From: Owenia fusiformis
Taxonomy: Eukaryota; Annelida; Polychaeta; Sabellida; Oweniidae
Reading direction: 5' to 3'
Length of the DNA stretch: 64,000 nucleotides
NCBI GenBank assembly: GCA_903813345.2
Contig: CAIIXF020000002.1
Location: 1,030,001 to 1,094,000 of the forward strand
Positions 32,151 through 45,299 of this stretch are shown here, one piece after another. Every line of letters starts with the position of its first letter. The stretch's first letter is position 1. The notes below the pieces were generated by a model, which ran no database searches, was not told the DNA's origin, and saw only the letters and a program-made list of their open reading frames with translations. The position numbers and the translations under genes are program-made.

Positions 32151-32993
32151 GTTTTATGAAAAATATCACGAAAGATGTATTCTAGATATCAGTAGTATTC
32201 TCAGAAATTTATTATCCGAAACGGATAACATCTGGCCACTCAGACAAACAATCGCAGACATAGGCTAAGCTTGTTTATTTAACAGTTAGATTTGTTGACT
32301 TACCGATCCGTATTTCAATCTCCGGGAAGACGTTCTTTTCACTTTGTATTTGCGTGCAGTGTAATATAAGTTGATACTTTTGTTCAAAAATGTACTTTTA
32401 ATGGCCATTTTATGCCTTTTATTTTCAAATTATGTTTTGATGTAAGTGTGAAAAGTCAAGAAACGTCAACCCCGACTTTTAATTAAAAAATGTTGGTTAA
32501 TCACTTATGGCAAATCACAAGGTTGATGATGTCAACGGACCATGATCGTGGAAGGCTATCAATATCAGGTGTATATCGGATAGAAAATAAATATAGCTAA
32601 TTTTTCGCACTGATATGATGATGACTATTCTGGGGAATCGTGTAGATATTTCTCAGTTTTTTTTCGATAATAAAACTATTCATTTCTATCAATTTAACAA
32701 ACAGGGTCCTTTGAATGCACATTAAAACTATAAAAGTATTTATTGGGCGTACATACTCGTTCTGTCATGTTACTTTCATTTCATTTGCAAGTTGTCCACA
32801 TATTAATCCAGCGTTTTATCTAATCAAATTTCCCGCCCCTTGAGGTTTCCGACTGTAAAACTTAATATTTAATACTAACCAATGCATCAGTTAATATTTT
32901 CAGAATACAAATTTTCCATTTTTATTTCTCTGATAGATAAAGTCTCATTTCGAATCTGTTCGTGTATTAAAGAGTATGCTTTTATAATGCCGT

Positions 32994-33120
32994 GGTCACA
33001 TTTGCTCAGATTTTCAGCACCGGCGCCCGGCCGATGAGTATTTTGTTCAAAATTGTATTCAATTCTGAACAAGATACTCAATCGGCCGGGCGCCGTAATG
33101 AAAATCGGAGCAAATGTTAT
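32994..33120. repeat. GC-rich inverted repeat in unit B
   Basis: Counterpart of 28083-28215 with a slightly shorter centre; the GGCGCCCGGCCGAT arms are intact. Confidence 0.75.
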
Positions 33121-33179
33121 CAAGTCATAACTGATGAAAAATCAAATGAGAACATGAACATGGATAATAGGGGCTCTAT

Positions 33180-33263
33180 TACGCTGCGTGCAGAGTCTAA
33201 TTATAAACTACGAGAAGACGAAACTCTCATTTAAGAAGTGAAGTCGAACAAATGCAAAGGGTA
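33180..33263 (+). mobile_element. TACCCT mini-MITE at the end of unit B
   Basis: TACGCTGCGTGCAGAGTC (one change in the terminus) to AATGCAAAGGGTA. The flanks GGGCTCTAT and GGGTACTAT agree at 7 of 9 bases, suggesting an old 9-bp duplication. Confidence 0.65.
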
Positions 33264-33534
33264 GGGTACTATAGAAGGGGATCATATAAAAGCACGATCT
33301 ATTTTACAACGCCTTTAAGTTTTGTTGACCTTTGTGCATTTCAAAAATAAAATATCTTAATCTGATTTGTTCCACCTTTCTTTTCGCTCAGTTCTGCAAT
33401 ATTATGTCCATATGTTGTTTAGGATTATGTCATTTGCGAAATAGCTGTAAGACATTATGAAAATGAATATGGGAGATTCCACGATAATGTTGTTCACATG
33501 ATTTTATACACATACCTGCACAACAATCGCAAAC

Positions 33535-34211
33535 AGAAGTCTTAATATTGTCCAATAAGAAATAAGAATCTAACATTTAATGATAACAAAAGGATTAATT
33601 GCTTAGTTCTCTTTGTTTTAGTCTTTGTTTTCTTAAATGCGGAAGTGTACCAACATCACCTAGATTACATAAGAGATCATCTGACAGTCTAAAATTGCTT
33701 TTAATTGCAAGTTAATGCATTCCGACCAAAATTTGTATACCTGTAATTTTTTGGGGGGGGGGCGATGTTACATCACATAACTACAACGTTCATATAGAAA
33801 TATACAATAAGCATGTCCGTATAAAAGCTAAAATTATAAAAACTCATTTCAAAGTCATTCTGTTCATGGAAGCGTCAAGTTATGAAAAACAATGCTAAAC
33901 ACTCAAACAAATCGACTTGATTACCTTTGAAAACTTCTTGAGAGGAAATGGACAAATGTATTTTTCTAACTCATTAGAGCGTCTGTCTGATTGAAATACT
34001 ATTTTTTAAATACAAACATAAATGATTTAATCTTGGTCAGAAGTCTGAACATTGTCCAACAAAATAATAAGAATCTAACATTTAATGATTACAAAAGGAT
34101 TAATTGCTATATAGTCTTTGTCTTAGTCTTTGTTTTTCTAACGGCGGAAGTGTACCAACATCACCTTGATTACAGAAGAGATCATCTAACAGTCTAAAAT
34201 TGCTTTTAATT
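33535..34211 (+). repeat. Two direct copies of a 180-bp segment with spacer
   Basis: 33541-33708 and about 34040-34208 share AAGAATCTAACATTTAATGA, GGATTAATTGCT, GCGGAAGTGTACCAACATCA and CAGTCTAAAATTGCTTTTAA. The spacer has a G run at about 33752. No gene is seen. Confidence 0.8.
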
Positions 34212-37200
34212 CCCGGGTTTTAATTACATTTTATGTATAGACTTTTTGCCTCTATTCTCATTTTTAAACCTGTTTCTGTTTGCTTATTTAACAATTGTGA
34301 TAAATTATTCAGTTAGTGTCGAAATCAAAACAATTTTCTACTTTATAGTCCCCTCCTCTTGCACTGACTAAATATTAAAATAAGCCAGTCTGATTGCGAA
34401 TTTACAAATCCTGTAAAAGTAGCTCCAAACCGCCTTTTAATCAGAGAAAACAATAAGTTAATTCATCTGATTGCGAAAATACGAATCAATCTGATTATCT
34501 GATCCCCATGCTATTTGATTCGTGCATTATCTACAAGTCAGTCGGGCAAGGGTGAAATTATTTCATTTGAAAACAGAAATAAATATCAGAACCCCTCTAG
34601 CATAACTATTCGGAAGAAATTCATAAAAAAAATAAGGTACACAACTGATGAAGGGTCGCACACAATGCACGCACCCCTGTCCTCATCCTCGGTGTTTGCC
34701 CACACACGACCACATTTGACAATTTTTCTAAAAGCGTTTTCCCCGGGAATATAGGTGTAGCGGTTGCCAGAAGTCGCACAGCTTGGGAGTCAGGGTATCC
34801 TGATCAATGCCTCAACGCCTGACGGGTCTGATATTTAGAGGGGGCGCAAGAATTATTAGGGGGCGGGGTAAACATGAAAGTTGCATAAATATCCATAGGC
34901 GTAGCCAGGAGGGGGGGGGGGGGGGGTGCGATGGGTGCGATAACAATAGGCTTTATATATGCTTTAATGTTTTATTTAGCATGATGCTTTTATGTAGGCT
35001 ATTAATTACAGTTCTTTTTGCAATATAAAACTGGTATGTTTATGCAAATTCCGATTGGACTAATATAAAGGGATATTGTTTCATTATGTGGACTTGAGAA
35101 AGTCCGACATACTCATTGCTTTCAACCCAAAACTTAAAATAGGAAGTTATCAAGATTCCAAGAACACGATCGCTACTTAAACAATACGTTTGTAAAATCC
35201 CGGCGATCGAAATGCAATCAAACTTTCGCAATCAGGTGCCTAATTAGTCTTTTGATCTCTAAAGTTTTACGACTGAACGTTTCAATGAACTCGTGAGAAG
35301 CAAACGCAATCATCATATAAACATTTTTGAAAAGTCAGTCTCGGAAGAATTTTCCAAGCATTCCCTGCTTCAATGCGTTTTATTGCAAGGGCCGTTTAGC
35401 GCCGATAATATAATTCATTATAGGGCATTAGGGTTGTGCTTTATTTGTTTTATTTATATAATGTTATAAATGTGTACGACACTCTAATGAATTATTTTTA
35501 GGGTTACAATGCATATTTGACTTTTCCCTCTAAACGTTTAAAATTCATCTTTATACTTTTCTTAGTTTGCTTCAATAAAATTTAACATTGGATCCCAGAC
35601 AGTTATCAAATTCTCAGACATTTGATTAATATAGATATTTGTACTTCCGTTGACCAGTGGTGCTGGTGTGACTGAGATTCGAATCTAATATGTTTCATTT
35701 TTATGTAAATTGAGAGGAATAAAATTTTATTTTAAGCGTTTTAACAATCTTAACGTTTGGCGTGCAGCTCAACTTAATACACAATCAAAGGTCAGATTAC
35801 AGAAATAAGAACATGCCTTTTATTTGTTATTCAAGCTCCAGCAATATCCCCGTTATAAAACCAAAATAACTGCGGTTAGGTACCATATCTTGATTACAGT
35901 TAAGACAGGCCATCTCATTTTGGTATGCCAGAGCCACTCTTATCTGCCGATTGTGGAAGGATAAAGACAAAGGGGTTGCGGCTATCGCGATGAGGCCATC
36001 TTATTTCTAGGAATTATTTCTGCCTCTCATTCCTTAAACCGGCTTTGTTAAACAGTGCCAAAATATATAAGTCGGAGCCAAAAACAAGACTATTTTTATA
36101 TTTAAATCCCCTCACCTTGTCAATGTCTATGCTATGCCTGCCTGCATCTGGTTTTCCCACCTTTGGGAGGGAGCCAATATACACATAGATTACTTACTGG
36201 CCATGGACGGGGGGGGGGGGGGGGCACAGAAACGAACATTCTGGGGTCATAAGGGATATTTGGGGAAGAGGGAGGGGTGGTGGTGAATAGTGAAGTCCGG
36301 GAGTGAAGTTAAGGGGTACTGAAATCTTTCTTTTGATATTTAGTGCTTGAATGGAGACTTGTTTCCACTCCCCGCATTCTAGTAGAATTTAAATATTTGA
36401 TCCAAAGGAGTTGTTTTAAATCAAACTTGCATTCCGATTAATTAACACTCCAATGATTGTACCGCTTCACTATTGTCTAAGATAATTATAATGAATTCGC
36501 GGGACACTATAGTATATAGTATATTTAAACTTTAGTGGTTGGATGGAGACTTGTTTCCCCACCCGGTACACTAGTAAATTTGTAAATTTTAAATATTTGA
36601 TTTAGGGAGTTATTTGCAATCCAACTCTGATGATGCAAGACTAGTCAACCAAGACTAAATTATGAACTTATTATCATTTAGACTATTGAGTTCATTAAAT
36701 TATAATTCCATAGATATCATATTTAATCCTGTCAACACAATAATGGTATTAATTGGCATGATATGTAGTCAGAGACGGTTTAAAAAGTTGTTTAGATTAA
36801 TGATAGTATTAGGAAAAATCCTTACTCAAAGTTTTTGTTCTCTCGCAATCCAGAGCAAACCACTCGCCGGGCAAGCATTCTTTAAAAACGTGAAGTTTTC
36901 ACCATGTTGAACAGTTTTGAAAATTGTCCAATTTGAACCATCGCCTTGTATATTTCTGTAACTGCCCCCCCCCCTTGACACTCGAGTGTAAGAATCCTTT
37001 CCACACTGTCAATGGTTTTACAAAATAGTTCATGTCAGGAAGGGGGAGGGGTGAGTGTAGAGAACAATCACTGACTGCGATTTGTATGATTGAACATTAT
37101 ACACTTATCATAAATTCGTAAAGAATAGTTTTAAAATAAACAGCTTGTTTTATTTTATGATTGGAGTGATGTATGCATAGAAGAATGACACTGGTTTTGA

Positions 37201-37919
37201 AATATCTTAATTATCCCATTGAATGAAGCCATCCGTCCCTCTGTCCATTTTTAACTCATACTGGTGGACTGATTTGATTTAAAGGAGAAGTCTCGGTGTA
37301 GAACGTGTACACACTAATGGGAACGAATTTTACTCATTTCTATTTAGGATTCGTTCATATACTAGCGGGGCTTTAGAGCATTTACAAACGCACGAATTGT
37401 ATTATTTTAAGGCAACTTTTATGACATATAATGTATTTAAAGCTGATTAATTTTTAGATTATATTTGGTTCAATTTTACAAATAATGAATAGTATTACAG
37501 TATATCGAAAAATATACAATGATTTACATTAAATTGCGCAGACTGCAAGCAATGTACATGGTTGGCGAATTTGCATGCGCGTTCTTGATAATAAGAATTA
37601 AAGGTTGAACTTAAAAATCAAACATTTTTCTTTTTTAACCATAATAAATCTTTAAATCAAGAAAATGAAAATAAGATTGATGATTGAACTTTTCATCGTC
37701 AACTGCGACTGTGTCGACGCATGTTTATTTACTTAGCTAATTAGATATGTAAAATTGTTAATGGCCGCAACGGATAATACGTACATGTAAGCTGTTCGGA
37801 TAAGACATTTCTATATGATTAATAACAAATGTTATTCAGCAGAATGTTATTCAGCAGTAACAGATCTTATTAGTTATTATTCAATTTGGATAATACATCT
37901 ATTATCTCGTCGTATTGAT
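34212..37919. other. Anonymous AT-rich sequence with poly-G tracts and a short duplication
   Basis: Contains a truncated GTAGCC MITE end with a long G run (34893-34930), another G run at about 36210-36224 and a C run at 36966-36974. 36350-36440 and 36535-36620 are a diverged direct pair (TGGAGACTTGTTTCC and TTTAAATATTTGAT). No gene is supported in this 3.7 kb. Confidence 0.45.
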
Positions 37920-37924
37920 GTTTA

Positions 37925-38275
37925 TTATATAGTGTTTCTCGTTGTGTGATGTATTTAATATGTTCTTAACGCTTCCTTTAAATGAAAAAATAAAGTGGTG
38001 CCTAGGAGATGTTGTTTTTAGTATTTGGGGCAAAGACCAAGGATTCTTGTTTGACAAGTGTGTCAAACAATTTTTAGTGACTATTATTACGATATTTTAA
38101 ACTCATAACATATGTACAATTTAACATATTTATTTTATCTATCTATCCATCTTTATTGTATTGTATTTTATGAATATGTATTTGTTTTATGTACTGCCGC
38201 ACTGGAATTTTCCATTGTGCCACTGATTAAAAAGTGTTTGGCAAATAAATAAATAAATAAAATAAAAAATCTGTA
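37925..38275 (+). pseudogene. 5-prime-truncated retrotransposon tail
   Basis: About 37950-38100 translates as CDVFNMFLTLPLNEKIKWCL, GDVVFSIWGKDQGFLFDKCV and KQFLVTIITIF, then stop. It aligns with the last residues of the ORF2 at 19865 (GDETFSKWGQDYFRLFDSIV). It is followed by the same 3-prime hairpin (38199-38220) and AAATAAATAAATAA tail. Everything upstream is missing, as expected from incomplete target-primed reverse transcription; the 5-prime junction is not sharp. Confidence 0.85.
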
Positions 38276-38334
38276 ATAAACTATTTCAGCTGAATACAAA
38301 ACCAAAAGTTTAGTTAAAAAATTAGTCACAATGT

Positions 38335-39960
38335 GGTCGAGTACATGTAATGTATCGTAGGAGCTCGCGTACATTATAGGCACTGGGGTTATTGCAAAAA
38401 AATAACAGCGAATCGAGGTTCGTGATCTCAGAGTTCCTACTTTACATTGATTCTTGAAATATTGCTATTCAATATAGTATGGCGATATATAGGAAAGTTT
38501 CAGCTACTACATTCCTGTAATAGAGAAGATATTTGAACAGCATTTCGTAAACGTAAACATATATGTATAAAACGGATGCCAATATGTATCACTTGGATTC
38601 AGAACGGTTACAGATGGATGCTATCAAAAATTATACCTTATCATGATGATTTATTTACAGCAGAACAGCTGGCCAGCTTTCCTGTGTATTCCTTGCTTGG
38701 ATAAACATTCCTCATTCAGTGAAGCAATTTATAACACCATTCAAAGACACCCTTATGAAGAATTGAGAATTCAGAGACTAGATATAAATTCATCAACCCG
38801 AAAATGCTAGAAGAGAAAAACTACGGTTTATCCCTCATACTGTGAACTTGGAAAAATAGTCCATTAGGTGACGATGAAAATATTGAAATCAGGTACAACA
38901 ATGGAGTGAATTCAGAGCAAAAGACTCATCAACCCACTGTTTTACCCAGAGATCAAGTTAGAGAGCTGGTAATGTGGGATTGATAAAATCCAGTCTCAAA
39001 GTCCATAGGCAATTCAAAGGGTCAACATCCGTTCGCAAAGCTGTCATCATAATCCATAAAACACAACAATTCACAATGGTCATCAGGAGAAAACAATGGC
39101 TGGTTTCAATCCCTATTTCTCAACCATTAATGCCATAGCCGGGATCCACCTCAAAAGGTGCAAGGTGAAAAAAGTGTGAGTTCATTGCCAATTTATTATA
39201 CCATTCCTACATCCTTCAGCAAAGCCCAGAAAGTTTTTTTTAAAGTTCTTTACAAGTATAACCTTAACCTAACAGCTTGATCACTAAAATATAGTGTCTT
39301 GATTTGGAATTTAGATATTTTGAACACGCTATATCTAATGAGCTGGGATACATAAACCCCATATGCTGGGTTAAGTGGAATTTTGCTATTGAAAGTATCT
39401 AATTCACCTATAACAATACAACAATTCTTGTTTGTTTAAATTTTTGCTTTGTTGTAATGGTATTGCAGAATACGCAGTTTGTTCCTTCTAAATCAACAAA
39501 ATGTCATGCATTTTTTAAAAATTGGGCATTACTGGACATATTTTCTCAACGTTTGAAGAAGTACTCGTTTCCATAAGTCGCACGCTCAATACCCGGGCTT
39601 GTCATCATCCAAATCCGCCTTTGCAAAAATGTGAACGGTTCATAATTAGAGTTGTTCGTGTTATTTTTCCTTCTTTTAGTAGCTGTTGTTCTGATATATT
39701 ATTTTAATTAAAATAGAGAATGAACGAGTATAAGGGATCGTCTAGCTTTGCACATTTTACACCAATCATTATACATGACTTATGTGTTTAACGTCTTGGT
39801 AGATACAAAATAACACCTATAAAGTTCTAATAAAACGACCTTCTTATATTTCATGGCCTCATTAAACAGTTATTTCGTTTTGAATGGCCTTAAACCATGG
39901 GCTGCGAAACACACATTTGAATAAGGGATTGGCGCACCCGGTGTAAAATGGTCCCCTTTC
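38335..39960 (+). repeat. Third, diverged copy of the sequence leading into the duplication
   Basis: 38335-38450 matches 55980-56090; 39117-39440 matches 56090-56436; 39445-39960 matches 1-530 and 56437-56975. The 665 bp at 38452-39116 has no counterpart at 56090, so it is an insertion here or a deletion there; no TIRs or TSD were seen at its ends. No gene is supported. Confidence 0.8.
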
Positions 39961-40085
39961 CTTACGGCCCTTACTGGATCTGACTGTGTATAAATAATAA
40001 GGAAAATAATTGTAATTAGGTCACCATATTATCAATAGAGAGCAGGACCAAAATTTGATAGGACCACCAACCCTTTTACACCTGG
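39938..40085. mobile_element. CCGGTGTAAAA mini-element, copy 1
   Basis: CCGGTGTAAAATGGTCC on the left and GGACCACC...TTTTACACCTGG on the right form an inverted pair; the interior matches 45350-45460 (GTGTATAAATAATAAGGAAA). About 150 bp and non-coding. Confidence 0.7.
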
Positions 40086-42967
40086 TCTGCCTGTAAACCA
40101 CCTGTTCACTTTCGTATACGTTATGGATGTAGTTTCACACAGTTGTCAACAGAAACAAACAGTGAACCTCGCTTTCGCAAAACCCGAGTTTCCAGGATTC
40201 GCCTCGCATGACTTCGACTTTTTCTCAAGGTTTGGGCCCTAATTTTCTTCCACGCAAGCGCGGAAATATATTGGCCCCCTTACTATTTTTTGGGCTCATC
40301 CTGGTATCTCGTTAATAACATCCTTGTAATTACAACGCGAAGTTAATTAAACGTGATGAAAGTTGTATGTGTGGATGGGGGGAGGTTTGACCCCCTTACC
40401 AAATGCTGGGGCATGTATACCTTTATACTCAACCAGCCAAGTATTAACAGTACAAAAGGGAGAACTAATCCATCAGGTCCATAATTCTACACGTTCAGGT
40501 ACAAGTTCAAAAACGTGTATCCTTAACCTCCCTTTTATTTATTTAGAACGCTTTTGTACCAGTGGCAGACTTTCACAGGTGCTTCTTTGCAATGAAACAC
40601 ATTTACGAAAATTGCAACTTTAGGATCTTGAGAAACGTTGCTTTCTTCGAGAATAAAATACATACATCGAGAATAATACGGGCCCTGGAATACGGGGTGT
40701 AACATTCATTGCAACACACCTTACAACAATGTCTTATGAGGGTAATTTCTTATATTGAGAAGTGTATCATCTAGTGGAATTTAATACTTGCAGCTACAAA
40801 AAGCGAATTTGTTTAAGCAATCCTACCTTGACATATTATAAAGAAAACATATTTACACATGGTTTTCTTAGTAGACTGTTCAATTTGGAATTTCAAAGCT
40901 TAGCTTAACATCAGCTTTCTAACAAAGATCATCAAAAAAGGATTTTATCAAAATCTTCCATGCAAATGAAGGTGGGAATTCACATTAACAAATTAAGAAA
41001 AGAGCCACAATATGTTATCAAATGGTTAAATGCGCAAAATGCGCAGTAATGTTTTCCTTAATAATGTGTGAGGAGGCCTTTAAGCCAATTTTCAAGAACG
41101 TAGTGAGAACAAGTTTGGTGTTGAGGTGAGAGGGATATCTCCCACCTCGGTCACTCTCTTAAAAACAGGTGAAGGTAAAGGGGTGTATACACTGGCAGGC
41201 GAACTGGTTGGAATTGAGGCGAAACTGCCGAATTGCTTGAAATGGTTGAAATGAAAATGATTAATGAACTTAAAAGTAGGTCAGGCAAATTGATTGAAAT
41301 GCTTGAAACGGCGAAACTACAATCGCAAGTAGCGAAACAGTAATTTGCAACGAAAAACGTGATTGTTCGTTTTTCTTTTCAATCGTTTTGCCCATTTGTC
41401 CATATATTTGTTGTGATTGAAAAGCTTGAAACGACGAAATTGTGAAAGCGGAAACATTTTGATTTCCTTTTCGACCCAATTTAAAGCCAGTCATCCATCT
41501 CGATAAGGCGTCTGAGCGCAAGTCAATAAAGACCACTGTAGCTTTAAAGGAGCAAGGTCTTGAGGTCTAAGACCATGCACAATACTCTTCTGATCATGCA
41601 ATATCTAAGTTTTAATCAGCGCAGTAAGACCTTTAAAGATGACAATGACCTTCTCCAAGTTGTCCAAACGACGTTGCTATTCAGTCATATGTCTGAGTCA
41701 TGGATACAGAGTTCTACTCTTGTACTGACCAAAGAAGAGTCTACGTTTCAAAGTAGAGGATACATTACAATATCAAATGATGTAAAGCAAATTTAATTCC
41801 CTACAGTTCTTGCATTTCAACTTTGACATGGGATATACAACACTTAAAAAGTCTCTGTCACTCTCTGGGTGTCATGTTGCCCCGGATATTGTGATATCAT
41901 GTTACCATAGCAACCATAACTCTACCCGAATTACATAATTTTTGTCGAAACTTTGCAATTATAGTAATGATACATGAAAGTACATTATGTAAAATTTTGA
42001 AGACAAATGGTGCATATGTAATAATATACTAGCACCAGTCCTGTTACTTTTGGAACGCCCTGTATGTCACCATTTCTGACAATCTCTGGGGGTGGTAAAA
42101 AACTAAAGTAAATCTGATATACACATAATCACAAGTGAATCATCTATTAACCCACCACTCTCATTTTAATAATGTCAATTCTATAGTTTGATTTATATTA
42201 AGAGTTTTCAATACAACAGGTGCATTTGGATTTGTAAAATGCAACCTGTGTTATCTTATATAAGGTAAATGATGTTCTAGATAAGTTGCCCTAGTCAATC
42301 CACAGTTCCAGGTGTTATTTTGTGGAGCCCATGTCTTGCCACATCACACGTGGAAATGACTTTGACAAACCTGCAAAAAATAAAATCTTGGACATCTTTC
42401 TCTCGGTCCATGGACTCTAAAATAACAAGAATTTGCATTATCTGGAGCGTAAAATTGGTTATTTTGAATGCTGCCTGTTGTATTTTTTCATCTGCCTCAT
42501 GTACACAAAGTTACTGAAACCACTGCTATCATGACCGTTATCGTATCACATTTTCAGTTACCTTCTCTACAGTGGTTGAAGATATCCTTAAACACAAGAT
42601 ATAGGAATTATTTAATATATTACAAAGTAACTATGTCATATAACCTTGATGCTGTTCAAAAATCAACTAGAAAGTGGTTCAATTCAATGAAAACTAAACA
42701 ATATCAAAACCGACACTTTCTGTCTGCTCTCTTGAATGCAAAGTAACTATCAATACCTTCTCTTGATACTGACAAGTGGCGTTGACAGCTTTAATGTTAA
42801 TGTGACTGAGGCTTTGATATTTGAAATTTCCAATGTTTAGTAAACTTGTGTTGAAGACTTGGCCCAAACAAATTCGCTTTTTGTATATTTTGTTTTCAAC
42901 AGGTGATAAACTACTCTGTATTGAAAATAACCCTCACAATGACAAAAAGGTGTGCAATGTTGCATCC
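40086..42967. other. Anonymous sequence with decayed transposon ends
   Basis: No gene is supported. 40690-40815 is a diverged piece of the dispersed repeat at 23990-24080. A solo mariner-type right end, TTTTGGAACGCCCTG then TA, lies at about 42048-42065; its left partner was not found. 42855-42967 belongs to the dispersed repeat that continues into the tandem pair. Confidence 0.45.
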
Positions 42968-43566
42968 TGTATCCCACACTCTATATTCCAGATGAGACCA
43001 TATGTTTGCACATTGAGGAGTAACGTATTGTCTTAAATATCCTTGATATACCTTTATCTTTCGTCCTCACCTAGTAAAGCTGACGTTACATAAGTGTAAC
43101 AAAATGAAAGTAATTCGGGGATTCGTTTTCGCTAAGATATTTTATTTCTTGATTTAAACCTATTTATAAGTCAAGTTGTGTATAATAATTTGGCTCAAAA
43201 GTAAATAAAAGAATGTTCTGGCGGTTTGGTATGTTGTCGAAGACGCAATTCACACATTTAGTACATTGTTTTTTACACTCTATATTCCAGATGAGACCAT
43301 ATGTTTGCACTTTGAAAAGTAACGTATTGTCTTAGTATCCTTGATATACCATTATCTTTCGCCCTCACCTAGTAAAGCTGACGTTACATAAGTGTAACAA
43401 AATGGAAGCAATTCGGGGATTCGTTTTCGCTAAGATATTTTATTTCTCGATTTAAACCTATTTATAAGTCAAGTTGTGGATAATAATTTGGCTCAAAAGT
43501 AAATAAAAGAATGTTCTGGCGGTTTGGTATGTTGTCGAAGACGCAATTCACATATTTAGTACATTG
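42968..43566 (+). repeat. 300-bp tandem duplication
   Basis: GATGAGACCATATGTTTGCA occurs at about 42990 and 43290, and CCTCACCTAGTAAAGCTGAC at about 43065 and 43363. Each unit ends with the GATTTAAACCTATTTATAAG to TATGTTGTCGAAGACGCAAT segment that is the target of the outer element at 571 and 57009; both copies here are unfilled. Confidence 0.85.
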
Positions 43567-43759
43567 TTTTTTATACGTTGACATAAGATCGATGTTAGGT
43601 TGACGAATTTGTGATTTTGAACCATTTGGGTAAGATTCATCTAAATACTTACCTTAGAGACACATAATAACATACAGCCGACAAAATGGTTAACAAAATG
43701 TTTCGGGCTTTAGAGTCGGTTTCATGGTTTACCTTCTATGATGATTCTATTTTCGATAT

Positions 43760-44300
43760 GTATGCAGGTCCATTCAAAGTCGTCCATTGAACCTTGAAAA
43801 TACATATTAAGACTGAAGATTGAAAAGTGTTCACGACAAGTTTCACCTAATCTTTATAACGATAGACCGGAAGTGAATGTTTGAGTCGAATAAATGGTGA
43901 TAATGTTGTTTTAATGAAGAGGGGAAGTCAAAACATTACTAGTATAGATCATAGTAAGTATTTAGTAAGAGCAAGAGGTCAATATAGTGGCCGGTACAGA
44001 CCATTAGTTCATAGCAAAAGGTTCATTATAATTGAATTTAAGAAGAGCTGATTTGCTGCATTTTCTTGTTTTTTGAATTCTGACCCACACATGATCAATG
44101 TCATAAAGAACAACATGGCACTTAAGTTGAAAATTCAACCAATCATAATCGAAAGCATTGATCAGGTAATAAAAATCCATATAGGGGTAAAGATATATAA
44201 GTCGCATTATAAAGAGTGATTGCCATCGGGACGAGAGGAACACTCTAGAACAAGCAAATTCGATTGAAGTTCATATACTGTTCAGTGATTCAACATCCGA
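43760..44300 (+). repeat. Short copy of repeat family R
   Basis: Matches 7545-7680 and 8630-8825, then 10452-10545, missing the middle section. It is the unfilled reference for the 1.6-kb insertion at 8826. Its distal part, through GTTCAGTGATTCAACATCC, matches 22515-22560 inverted. Confidence 0.75.
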
Positions 44301-45299
44301 ATAGCAAAGTAAGTGTATTTATATATATCTCATTATAACATCCAATTCCTGAATTTCATTTTATCTTATTCAGAGTCTGTGATATAAATGTGTTATTGAG
44401 TACCCTCTGTAGATTTTATAAGGAGACCATGGGAAATACTATGTAGAGAGAATTAGCTTAGATTAGATCTAAATACACTCCCAGTGCTTTCATCAGAAGA
44501 ATTAATAACAATAGGCCTAGTGTAATTACCAAACCTAATATCTCTAAATGACCAACTGTATCATTTGTCAATCTTTTACTTTTATTCAGGACATGATTAG
44601 AACCTGTCTGAAACAAATAAATGTATAAGTATTGTGCTTTTCAACATTATTAACAATCTATGATGTTATAAAGTAGGACATGTCATAGTAAAATGGGTAC
44701 TCTTGGAATGACAGATGGAGTTTAATATAAATGTATCCTCCAAAACAGATGTATTGGAGGATTCATGATTATTAGACGCCCTCTCCTGGAAAAAACGTAT
44801 TAAATGAAGCCATAAAAAATGTCCTATAGTAAGGGCATCGGGTAAGAACTGTTCATGTAAAATTGTATGAATGAATCTTGCCCATTTCTTAAGTTATCAA
44901 TTTTGACATAGGGATCGTTCAAAATAATTTGAGGCTAATAATTACAAACAATAACGTTGGCTTTACTTACATTTTTACAATGCAAAACTTATATCAAAGG
45001 AAACATGTTTATTGTTTTTTTGACACTCACAAATGTGATAAATAATATCTTATTTGAAATTAAACCAGACTTATTAAACGATTGTCGAAAGTATGTTAAT
45101 TTTTCATTTCTTTCAAATTGCTCAGGAGAGGGATGCCAATCTAGTTCCAATGATGCCGCCTACGAATTTATAAAATATAATGTGTTCCCTTTGTAATTCA
45201 AGAAAAAAACATCGCCATATGAATATTTTAATTTTCGAATTTTGTATTTTTTTAAATATAAATTATCATAAATTGGCCCAAGTATGAGTTCGTAGAATA
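44301..45299. other. Anonymous AT-rich spacer upstream of the peptide exon
   Basis: No gene is recognised. A short plus-strand frame at 44957-45196 has no motif support. A 5-prime exon of the peptide gene could lie here. Confidence 0.4.

Larger units (their letters stand above)
30468..33210 (+). repeat. Repeat unit B (right of a direct pair)
   Basis: The second copy of the unit at 26559-28291, in the same orientation and separated from it by the retrotransposon fragment. It is longer because it gained the 909-bp TIR element at 31102 and a 91-bp mini-MITE at 30542. Its right end carries a complete TACCCT mini-MITE where unit A's is cut. Confidence 0.88.

Noticed and set aside
35640-35700. Possible tRNA or SINE B-box at GAGATTCGAATCTAATATG
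   Set aside because: The box does not fit the B-box consensus at a key C, there is no A-box at proper spacing, and no cloverleaf or SINE copies were seen.
38452-39116. 665-bp segment absent from 56090 as a transposon
   Set aside because: No inverted ends, terminal hairpin or target duplication could be found; a deletion in the other copy explains it equally well.
42320-42790. Possible decayed coding region with several short plus-strand frames
   Set aside because: No conserved motif could be recognised in any frame and stops are frequent.
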